Positions 23,504 through 32,479 of a stretch of DNA of 64,000 bases are shown here, in pieces. The stretch's first letter is position 1, and every line of letters begins with the position of its first letter. This stretch comes from Selaginella moellendorffii (Eukaryota > Streptophyta > Lycopodiopsida > Selaginellales > Selaginellaceae): NCBI RefSeq assembly GCF_000143415.4, contig NW_003314264.1:275123-339122 (forward strand), in the 5' to 3' direction. Under the pieces are notes generated by a model. It was not told where the DNA came from. It did no database searches and saw only the letters and a program-made list of their open reading frames with translations. A program made the translations under genes and the position numbers.

Positions 23504-24409
23504 TCAGCGCCTCCTGCTCATGATTCCTCGCGCCAGCATGGGGTCGGAAGGGCAGTCGACGGCGATGTGACCCCGGCCGCCGCAGTTGTGGCATACCACC
23601 ACCTGCCTGCAGTCCTTGCTCATGTGGCCCGGTTGCTTGCAGTTGCGGCAAAAGATATCGGAGTAGGCTCCCAGGGCGCGGGAGGATGGCGGCGGCATGG
23701 AGGAGTAGGGGCACTCACGGGCAATGTGACCCGGCTGGCTGCAGCTGTTGCAGACGGGAGTGTTGGAGCAGTCGCGCGCCAGGTGGCCCGACTGGCGGCA
23801 GTTGTTGCATGCCTTTTCGTTGGGGCACTCGGCGGCCAAGTGCCCGGGCCTGTAGCAGTTGTTGCACAGAAGCGACTTGGGAAGGCCAGTCTCTTGGACG
23901 ATGCAACCCTTGGCAACGTGCCCCGACTTGCCACACAAGTTGCAGATGGGTTCGTTGCGGCACTCGCTCGCAATGTGACCCGGCTTCTTGCAATTTCGGC
24001 ACAGCGGCTCTGTTGGGCATTCGGCGGCGATGTGCCTGGAAGGGCACGCACCAAGGTCACAATCGAGCGCACAAAGAGAAAAAAAATAACACCAAAGTAC
24101 CCAGAGATGCCGCAGTTGTTGCACACTGACGCATTGGGGCAGTCTCGCGCAAAATGTCCGGTGCGGCGGCAATTGTTGCACAGCTCAACCAGCGACCTGA
24201 GCACCATGACCTAAGGGCCGCAAGGCAAAACAAGATGAAACCCACCTTGACGGAGCGCGGCTTCTTTCTCGGGAAGGCAACCTATACGGAGCACTCCGGC
24301 GAGAGGAGCGCTTGCCCACAATGCCACTCTGAATGCGGCGCCCTCTGTGTGACGCTAGATCGTCCAAGCTCATCCCAAGCTTGGTCTGCGTGTCGAGCGA
24401 GACGGACAT
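23504..24409 (-). CDS. CCHC zinc-knuckle protein with nine knuckles
   Basis: Three exons. Exon 1 (24246-24409) encodes a short motif KLGMSLDDLASHRGRR and an arginine/serine-rich stretch. A 49-nt intron (24197-24245) joins in frame to SLVELCNNCRRTGHFARDC. A second intron (about 24032-24098) interrupts after the second knuckle has begun. I count nine CX2CX4HX4C knuckles, among them CRNCKKPGHIASEC, CNNCRQSGHLARDC and CHNCGGRGHIAVDC, ending MSRRR. Such proteins (plant CCHC family, CNBP/GIS2 in other eukaryotes) bind single-stranded RNA or DNA. The N-terminal MSLDDLA resembles the UAP56-binding motif of mRNA-export adaptors (inference). If exon 1 is wrong, the first ATG is at 24207. Confidence 0.85.
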
Positions 24410-24543
24410 CCTTGCCAAGAAAATTCTTACCCCACAAACTGGTTTAGGGCTCCAATCCAAGCAAGACCTAAAACTTCGCTCTGCGTTCGGGACGTTAGGT
24501 CTCCTCCCCAAAAAATCAAAGCCGTAAACAGAAACAAAAGATT

Positions 24544-25653
24544 TCATTCCTCTGCCAAGACATCCACATGTAGGCGCACCAACTTTATCGACGCCACCGC
24601 CAACTCCAGCCTCCATTCCCTCTGCCTCCTGTTGAGCACCCTGCCCTTGCCCCGAGCTTCCCTGTTGACCCGCACATTGGCCAGCTTCCAGACGCTCGTC
24701 AGCGATTCCCTGTCAAACGACTCCAGCACCAAGATTTGCTGCTGCTCCACTGAGCCATCCGCGTAGTAGACCACCTGCATTGGCAGCTCCTTGAACCGCT
24801 CTAGCTCCGCAGGGATCTGGATGACACGCTCCGCACCAGGGCTCGACACCTCTATAGCAACGTTAGCAGGGACAAGGCCAGCGCGTCCAGCCTCCTCGAT
24901 AAGCGCCCCATACTCCGTGTTGAACTTCTCCACCTCCTCAATGGTTGGAGAGCCAAACCTGAGGAGTACCATGAGGAGCAGAGCGCGCAGGAAACAGGCA
25001 TACCTGTCGGTGAGTTTGTCCAGCCGCACCTGTATGAAGCCCGTGGAGCACACTTTGAAGCCGTAGAGAGCAAGCTCCGGCGTCAGCATCCTCCGGGCAA
25101 TCTCCAAGGCCCTTGCACCCCAGGGAGCGCCCCCGAGCACCACTCCGCCTCCATCCTCACCATCCCCCACCTGGCACACACAAGTCTCCCCATAGCACAG
25201 GCGGCTCAAGATGAAGCGAAGCGCTCACCTCCGCTTCTTTCTCCCCGCCGTCAAACCCTCCAAATCCGTCATCTTCCAAGGTCGAGCACCTTACACTGTC
25301 AACACAGTGGCCATAATGCAAAGTAGCAAATGCGCTTGATACACACCTTGGCTCTCATCGCCTGACTCTGATCCATCCGACCATTCTTCCGCGTCGCTCT
25401 CCTCCTCCTCCTCCTCCTCCTCATCACGGGTCGCAGACGACGGGGGCACGGCACCACCGGCAACGGGGCTGCGTGCTGTCCTTCTCACGCTTGTGCCCGG
25501 ACATCCCGTCATCCACGACCGCGACCGCCACAAGAGCGCACCAGGCGAGGCGACGCATTGGCACCGGCGATTGAAGCCACAGCGGCGACTGGCCACCAGC
25601 AGCGATGCATCGCCACACACCAACGTTGCCGCTGCTCGTCGCATTTCTGCCAA
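24544..25653 (-). CDS. RimP-like (UPF0090/DUF150) ribosome maturation protein, probably plastid
   Basis: Several exons. The N-terminal exon is arginine/serine/alanine rich like a transit peptide, followed by a strongly acidic stretch (EEEEEEE then SDAEEW). The conserved part has WGARALEIARR, LYGFKVCSTGFIQVRLDKL, FGSPTIEEVEKFNTEYG, IEVSSPGAERVIQIP and RRQREWRLELAVASIKLVRL. A 46-nt intron splits LTDR|FGSP. The SSPGAER core and WKLADV-like strand match RimP, the bacterial 30S maturation factor; plant homologues are nuclear genes usually predicted to be plastid proteins. Targeting is inferred from composition only. Confidence 0.82.
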
Positions 25654-25815
25654 AACCCTCGGCGAATATGCCCCGGCTATATCTACGAGCTACCCTGCCT
25701 TTGACAAGAGACCTAATCTCTTCAGATTTAAGCAAGGTCCGGGATCTCGTCTCTTCTGCAAAAACTGACGTGTTTGGATCCAGCTCGTTTTTTCCCACTC
25801 CACAGCGTCTGCCAA
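25654..25815. promoter_or_regulatory. 162-bp divergent intergenic region
   Basis: Separates the start codons of the RimP-like gene (-) and UDP-xylose synthase (+). Both 5' leaders and both promoters must fit here. I see no clear TATA box. Confidence 0.5.
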
Positions 25816-27490
25816 ATGGGGGACAACGCCAACTCGAATGAATCCAGCTCGCCCTCTCTGCATCTGGCAAGATCTCCTCCCCAGCCCTCGCCAATTCGGC
25901 TCTCCAAATTCGCATCTGTAAGGCTCCCTAGATCTGGATTGTGTGATGCGTTTTCTGTGTGTTTTGTGCAGCAAAAGATGAGGATCCTAGTCACTGGCGG
26001 CGCGGGCTTCATTGGATCTCACCTGGTTGATCGCCTCATGGAAGCTGGTACCAATGAGGTGCGTGGTCGTGCATGAATCCGCACGCGTTTTACTTGCCGC
26101 GCAGGTGATTGTCGCTGACAACTTCTTCTCTGGGACGAAAGACAACCTCAGGCGCTGGATCGGCCATCCAGACTTTGAGCTTCTGCGCCATGGTATGGTG
26201 CGCACAAGTGTTGCAACTATGATCATGCTGCTCCCTGTTTCAGACGTCACGGAGCCTTTGCTTGTGGAAGTTGACCAGATTTACCATCTGGCATGTCCCG
26301 CTTCTCCCATCTTCTACAAGTACAATCCCGTGAAAGTGAGTAGCTGTTTAAAAACACTACTAGTTCATCTCAATGCTGGCTTTTCCAGACCATCAAAACG
26401 AATGTGATGGGCACACTAAATATGCTGGGCCTTGCCAAGCGTGTTGGAGCCAGGTTAATCTCCTCTCTTGTCACAAGAGCAAGCAAACTAACTCGCATTC
26501 TCAAACCATACAGGATTTTACTCACGTCAACCTCCGAAGTTTATGGGGATCCACTGGAGCATCCACAAAAGGAGGAATACTGGGGCAATGTGAATCCCAT
26601 AGGTACGTGCACCAGATATTTGTCTTGTCTACTGCCTGCTCATTGTGTCAAGCAGGTGTTAGGAGCTGCTACGACGAGGGAAAACGCGTGGCCGAAACGT
26701 TGATGTTTGACTATCACAGGCAGCACGGGATTGGTGTGCTCGATTGCTTTAGCTTGATGACGCTGGTTCTGACGTCCAGTAATTCTCAGAGATAAGGATC
26801 GCTCGCATTTTCAACACTTACGGCCCCCGGATGAATATCGACGATGGACGGGTCGTTAGCAACTTCATTGCCCAAGCTCTAAGGTATGCTGCATGCGAAA
26901 TGGATGTCCTGCTGTATAATCTTGACAGGGGGGAAACAATGACCGTCCAAGCTCCTGGTAGCCAAACACGCAGCTTTTGCTATGTTTCGGATCTGGTATG
27001 TTACGTTCCCATATGTTTGCAAGCCTTTACTTTTAGCATCGATGCTTGCAGGTTGACGGCCTCATCAAACTGATGGCTTGCGATGACACTGGTCCCATCA
27101 ACCTCGGAAATCCAGGTAAAGAAACAGAAGCACCATCTCTTCTTTTCTGGCTGATCGTCTCGTTTTCAGGCGAGTTCACCATTCTAGAGCTGGCAGAAGC
27201 CGTGCGAGAGGTTCGTAGCTTTGTGTATATAGCTAGCTAAACAACTTTGAACTGTTCAGCTGGTGGATTCATCTGCTAAGTGGAAGGTTGTTGACAACAC
27301 TCCAGATGACCCTCGAAAGCGCAAGCCAGACATTACGAAAGCAAAATCCATATTGAAGTGGGAGCCCAAGGTTTGTGCGAAGTCTCTTTCGGCCCCTAAC
27401 CTCTGTGTACATCGTAACCAGGTTGCACTTCGAGACGGATTGCCGTTGATGGTTGAGGACTTTCGAAGCAGGCTGGGCATACACAAATAG
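25816..27490 (+). CDS. UXS: UDP-glucuronic acid decarboxylase (UDP-xylose synthase)
   Basis: A many-exon gene for an extended short-chain dehydrogenase. After a short serine/proline leader comes the NAD-binding motif [20 protein letters not shown]. Then come [46 protein letters not shown], the catalytic Tyr/Lys block [39 protein letters not shown] and TRSFCYVSD. The end is [20 protein letters not shown] then [17 protein letters not shown]. It converts UDP-glucuronate to UDP-xylose for cell-wall polysaccharides. There is no transmembrane anchor, so it is the cytosolic (UXS3/5/6-like) type. Introns are about 45-60 nt. The stop lies 12 bp from the stop of the convergent RBM34-like gene. Confidence 0.93.
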
Positions 27491-27502
27491 GAAGGCTACT
27501 AC

Positions 27503-28826
27503 TCAAGTTTTCTTCCCAGGCTTATTCTTTTTACTGGATGTGGGAACTTCAAGGCCCTTCTGTTTGGCCTTCCTTGCGAGAACTGCAGGCCTTTTCTTCT
27601 TTCTTGCGTCACCCTTTTTGGCGTCTTTGCCTGCCACAGTGAGTCGCTGGGGAAGGGCGCGTCTCTTTTGTCCAGAACGGCTACCTTCGTAACTCCGAGT
27701 CTTCACCTTGCTTTCTGTTGCAGGCTTGTTGTAGCGGCGCCTTGGTTTCGTTGTCTCTTGTTGGCTGCGATTAGAGACTCGACGAAGCCTCAGCTTCCTG
27801 TTGCGCAGCTCAAGAGCACCTCTTTCAAATGTATGCTTGGCATCGTCCTGGAATGCTGAGTGAGGTACAAGTTTTGAAGGCACAACACGAACCTTGGACT
27901 TGAACAGCACAAATGCGAAACCTTTGCCAATGTTGGTCTTCTGATCTCTGACGACACGCACAGCCTCCAGCGCCACATCAGGAACAGAAAACAGAGCATA
28001 GAGCTCTTCATCCTGGAAGTGTTCACTCATGAGAAGGCAAGATCGTTGCTAAGCCTGTACCTCGACATCCAAAGGCAGGTTTCCAACAAAGATGGAACGA
28101 TCCTTATCGTAAGAGACGGCTCCCTTGGACAATTGACTCCGGGCTCCAGCAATGTCCACACGGATGTGTTTGCCTCGAAACTGCAAAGCTAGATATAAGC
28201 CTGGAAAGACTGTGCGGTTTCCTTTGTACCTCGCTCATGTTGTATGTGAGCGCCGCTCTTGCAGAGTCTACGTGTTTGAAGACAACGTAGGCATTCAAAC
28301 TGTGGAAGGGAGAGAGAGTATGAGACAGGCAGCAGGGATTGCATACCTGCTTCGGTTGTCGCTGAGGTTGCGAGTTATGACAGCGCCCCTCCTTGGCATC
28401 TTGGTCTGCACAAAGCATCGGAGATATATAAGCTGGTTACACTTTGGATGTCCGGCTCACCGTTCCAACAGGCACCGATCGCAAGCGAGCCGACTCGATG
28501 GCTCCGAAGCATGACAAGGTCCTAATCAGCACCTTCTTCCTTGTGTCCAGTGGCAGATTACCCACAAATACGGTCCTCTGCAACTTCTCGTCGCTGTCAT
28601 AGCGGCATTCCTCGTCTTGTTCCCGCAAGCTAGCATCAGCTTCATCTTCCAGCTGCTCATCATCACACTCATCGCTATCTTCATCCTCCGTTACCTCTGG
28701 TGCTGGCCTTGGCCTCTTTGGCATGCGCGCTGCTTCTCCATCATCCACATCCGCGGCAGCGCGCTTGAATGGATTGGAGGAGGAGAAGAGCGAGGAGGCG
28801 GCGGCACACACCTGTTCGGGCGCCAT
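27503..28826 (-). CDS. RBM34/Nop12-type nucleolar RNA-binding protein
   Basis: A multi-exon gene. Exon 1 has an acidic region (EDEDSDECDDEQLEDEAD) and the start of the first RRM (RTVFVGNLPLDTRKKVLI). The first RRM continues with LNAYVVFKHVDSARAAL. A second RRM follows (RSIFVGNLPLDVE, then ELYALFSVPDVALEAVRVVR and GKGFAFVLFKSK). The tail is very basic, with repeated Lys/Arg runs typical of nucleolar localisation. A split first RRM with an NAYVVF strand is characteristic of RBM34 and yeast Nop12, which act in large-subunit pre-rRNA processing. The last intron (before DDAKHTFERG) can be read through in frame, so retention is possible. Confidence 0.85.
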
Positions 28827-28869
28827 CGGGAGGCCTTGCCCTAGTCTGACAAGCCTAGGTCATACTCGT
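28827..28869. promoter_or_regulatory. 43-bp divergent gap between start codons
   Basis: Only 43 bp separate the ATG of the RBM34-like gene (-) from that of the mTERF gene (+). The two transcripts probably start inside each other's leaders or share a very compact bidirectional promoter. Confidence 0.45.
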
Positions 28870-30770
28870 ATGGCTGCTGTGGCCGTGCAGGTGTGGTGTG
28901 CGAGCGCCTCGATCGAACAGGGGCTTGGGCGGCGGAGGCAAAACGCCAGCAGCGTCGAGTTTGGCGGCAGTGGTCAAGAGCTGCTCGGGGCGAGGGCGGC
29001 GACACCAGCAAAACCGGAGCAACGGTGGCGCTGGGAGGACATTCTGCTCGTCCACGATGCAAGCGATGAGCTGAAGCGGTCCATTGTCTCCAAGAGGAAG
29101 GTGGCGGCAGCCGCGATGGTGGCAGCGATGCAAGCCGCCAAGTTTGGGCCGACCTTCTCCAACTGCATTGTTGGCCACCTCTCCCACTTCATGGACACCG
29201 TCATCACCAGGGCAGTGGTGCTCAAGCGCGACCCCAGCTACGCTCACCTCTCCTTCGCCACCCGAGCCAGGTACTGCATTGACAAGTCCCGCGTGGTGCC
29301 GCTGATAAGGTGAGCGCAGCCAGCTCTCGGCCTCCCGGCTAGCAGCGCTTAACGCGTCCTTGTCACGTGTAGATGGCTGCGACACAACAACTTGACGGCC
29401 TCCAAGATTGGGGAGCTCATCTGCTACGTCGGGGACGAGGTGGATCACCTCCGCTTGCGGGTGGAGTGGCTCAAGAATCTTCACGTCAAGGGGAGAGACC
29501 TGGGTGCGGTGCTCAGCAAGCAGCCCGCGCTCCTCCTGCGACCTTTCAACGAGCTCAACCACAACGTTGCTCTTCTGGAGAACGCGGGACTCAAGAGGGA
29601 GTGGATGGGACTCGTCTTCACCTTCTCTCCTTCGGTCTTGCTTGAGGATCACGACCAACTCAATCGAAGGATTGGAATGTTTACCGAGTTAGGAATTGAC
29701 GAGTACAGCTTTGGAACAATGGCATTCAACTTCCCTCCTATCCTTGGCCGTCTTTCAATCCAGGAGATGGCTGCAAAGGTTAGTCCCTTCTTTACGTTTT
29801 GTATAACCTATCATTCTGGCAGTTGGATTATCTGCGAGGCTTTGGGCTGGGAGACCACACAATCGGAAACATGGTTGTAACGCGGCCTCATTTACTGGGT
29901 GCCAGTGTGGAAGAGTCGTGGCAACCAATTGTCAAGTTCCTGTATTGCCTGGGCATTGAGCGCTCAGGCATCCGAAGGATTCTGTCCCTCAACCCCTCTG
30001 TCCTCTGCCTCGACCTTTCCATAAACATTGTTCCAAAGGTAGCGTGCTTTCTGCCACCTTTACCGGCTCTCACGCTTAACCATGGAACAGGTCCAGTTTC
30101 TGAGAGCCATCGGCGTGCACGAGGAAGTGATTGGGCAGGTGCTCGTTGGCTTCCCGCCGTTGCTCACCGCAAGCCTCAACAAAAGGATCAGGCCCGTGGT
30201 AAGTTTGTGCTGTGGAGTGAGTGGATGGTAGTAAGTGACACGGGTGCCCAACAGGTCCGGTTTCTCCTCGACGATGCTGGTGTGAGCGAAGACAAGATTG
30301 GCAAGGTGATTGCGGCACAGCCCGAGATCATAGGATGTAGCCTCAACCTCCGGCTGTCGGACAACGTGAGGTTTTTCATGTCCTTGGGAATACAGAGCCA
30401 TCAGCTGGGCCAAATGATCGCAGACTTCCCCATGCTTGTCAAGTACAATCCAGCGGTTCTTGAGCCCAAGTATCTCTACCTCAAACGTGTAATGCGACGG
30501 CGGCTAGAGGAGGCGATCAAGTTTCCCAGGTACATGTGTATAAAAGCAACGTCAAGCTTGGCTTGGCTGACTCAGTTTCTCAGGTTCTTCAGCTACGCTC
30601 TAGAGTCGAGGATAGTTGCGAGGCATGAGCTGCTGGAGAGCAAGGGCCTGCAGTTTAGGCTCAAGCAGATGCTAGCTTGCAGCGACGAAGAGTTTGGACG
30701 CAAGGTGTACGCTGCGGAGCGAGGCCTTGTGGAGAGAGAGACAAGCGACAGTGATGATATTAGGGCTTGA
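28870..30770 (+). CDS. mTERF-domain organellar protein
   Basis: Six or so exons with short introns. The product is about 540 residues, with a basic, alanine-rich N-terminus like an organelle transit peptide, then repeated mTERF helices: VEWLKNLHVKGRDLGAVLSK, LRGFGLGDHTIGNMVVTRPH, CLGIERSGIRRILSLNPSVL, DDAGVSEDKIGKVIAAQPEI and LGIQSHQLGQMIADFPMLV. Each repeat ends in the usual (F/P)P..L turn. mTERF proteins bind nucleic acid in mitochondria or plastids and act in transcription termination, intron splicing or rRNA maturation. I cannot assign a subfamily. The N-terminal start at 28870 is chosen because an upstream in-frame ATG at 28723 overlaps the divergent gene. Confidence 0.88.
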
Positions 30771-30776
30771 GGTGAG

Positions 30777-32126
30777 ATGGCCTGCCCGTTTGGTGGAGCG
30801 ACTCACGAGGTGAGCGACAGCAGCCCCAAGTGCCCACTTGGCTACGACACTGCCTCGTTCAAGCTCGGCCCCTTGAGCTGCCTAGTGTGCCGGGCTCTCC
30901 TCTTCAAGGCCGCGCGCTGCCTTCCCTGCCGCCATGTCTTTTGCAGGTAAAACACAGACGAGACGAGAAATTTGTGAATGGTTTTGGTCTCGTGGCAGCG
31001 CTTGCATTGCCCGCTTCAGCGACTGCCCCCTGTGTGGTGTCGACATAAGCGGGCTTGAGGAGGATGGCGAGCTGCAGAAGCTGGTTGACCAGTTCATTCA
31101 GGGACACGCCAGGGTACGGAGGCAGCAGCAGCAGCAGCAGCAAGAAGAGGGGCCTGTGGTTTACGAGGACGCCAGCCTCGCCAGGGGAAGCTTTCTCCTC
31201 CAGCATGCCATGCGAGTGTGGTGGTTTGTTTTTTGCATCGAGCCATTGATGGATTCGCGTCTCGACGATGCAGGCCTTTCAAGCGCAAAACCTGGAGAGC
31301 TCCAAGGCTAGACTGGACCTTTGTGTCGAGGACACGAGGGAGATGATGGAGACCAAAGGGGCCTCGGCGGAGGTGTGCTCGCAACATGGTGCTGTTCTTG
31401 GTTTATTGGGCGACTGCCTGTAAGTTGAAGGCTTGCATGCAAGCATGGCTGCTTGTGATTCCATGGGAGCGTTTTGTGTGTAGGCGAGCCATGGGAGATT
31501 TGGATGGCGCGATGGACAAGTACGCAGAGAGTGTGAGCGTCCTCCAAGCCATAACTGGCGTCGACGTGAATGCGGAAGTGAGCTTTTCCCCACGTTTGTA
31601 TTTAACTGAGCTCTCGCTCGTAATGCACAGATTGTTCATGCATTGTCGGTGTCCCTTAACAAGCTGGGTGATCTCAAGTACTACGCGGACGATCTCGAGT
31701 GCGCCCTGGCCTTGTACAAGCAGGCGCTACAAGTCCGAGACAGGGCTCAAGCTGGCCGGAACGACTTGTCAGCAGAGGTACGTCAAGATAAGGGCTCGTG
31801 CCTTTTAACGTTGGCGTCTGTGTGTGTGCAGAGCATCGACGTGGTTGTGTCGTTGGCCAAGGTTGCAGATGTGCAGCGTGCCATGGGACGAGACAGCGAG
31901 GCGGCGGAGGGATTTGCCGCCGCCATCACCAGGATGGAGCACCTCACCTGTCCGCCGTCGCCACGGGATGAATCTCTGAATAAACGGGTACGACTTACTA
32001 TTTGTGTCCCAAGCTCACTTCTTGTTCCACGCACAGCGGGCTTCCGTTCTCGGCTTCCTCCATGCCCAGCAGCAGCAGCAGCAGCAGGAGACGAAGGCGA
32101 AGAAGAAACAAGCACAAGCTCCTTGA
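30777..32126 (+). CDS. NCA1: NCA1-like RING/helical-repeat catalase chaperone
   Basis: A multi-exon gene starting 6 bp after the mTERF stop. It begins MACPFGG, then CPLGYDTASFKLGPLSCLVC. A RING-type set of Cys/His is split by an intron (CLPCRHVFC, then ACIARFSDCPLCGVDI). Helical repeats follow: LEEDGELQKLVDQFIQGHAR, FLLQHAMRAFQAQNLESSKA, GLLGDCLRAMGDLDGAM, SLNKLGDLKYYADDLECAL and VVSLAKVADVQRAMGRD. This order matches Arabidopsis NCA1 (NO CATALASE ACTIVITY 1), which binds and folds peroxisomal catalase. Two poly-Gln tracts, one after the RING region and one near the C-terminus (last exon, RASVLGFLHA then Q7), look like CAG expansions. Confidence 0.9.
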
Positions 32127-32479
32127 TTCGAATTTCTCTCATTTTCAATAATAAATAGCGCGTGTAGTAAAAAGAAAAAGGGTGTCCGGAATCGAACCCC
32201 AGACGCAAAAGGGAGCTTTAAGCGTGTATATATAATTCCCCTGTTTCTCTCTCTCTGCGCTGTGCGGCGGAGCTCCTGGATCGGGGCGGCGGTTTTTGGA
32301 TCGGATCGGATTGCGGATCTATACCACCCTTTGCTGCCGCCACATCCATCCAGCCTTTGGGTATGCTCATTCTCATGGATCGCACCACTTGATTGTGACT
32401 CCGTGTGTTGTGTGACAGATTCGAGGATTGGGGCCTGGGCAGCTGACTTCCACGAGATCGGTTGCTGAATCCGCAAAGT
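32127..32479 (+). promoter_or_regulatory. Promoter and 5' leader of Tudor-SN, with leader intron
   Basis: A 353-bp gap between NCA1 and Tudor-SN. A likely 5'-UTR intron lies at 32361-32418 (GTATGCTC to GTGACAG, 58 nt), shortly before the start codon at 32480. CT-rich runs near 32240-32262 could belong to the core promoter. Confidence 0.55.

Noticed and set aside
32180-32225. tRNA-like T arm (minus strand GGGGTTCGATTCCGG) near 32185-32205
   Set aside because: The T stem does not pair properly and I found no matching acceptor, D or anticodon arms upstream; at most a tRNA fragment.
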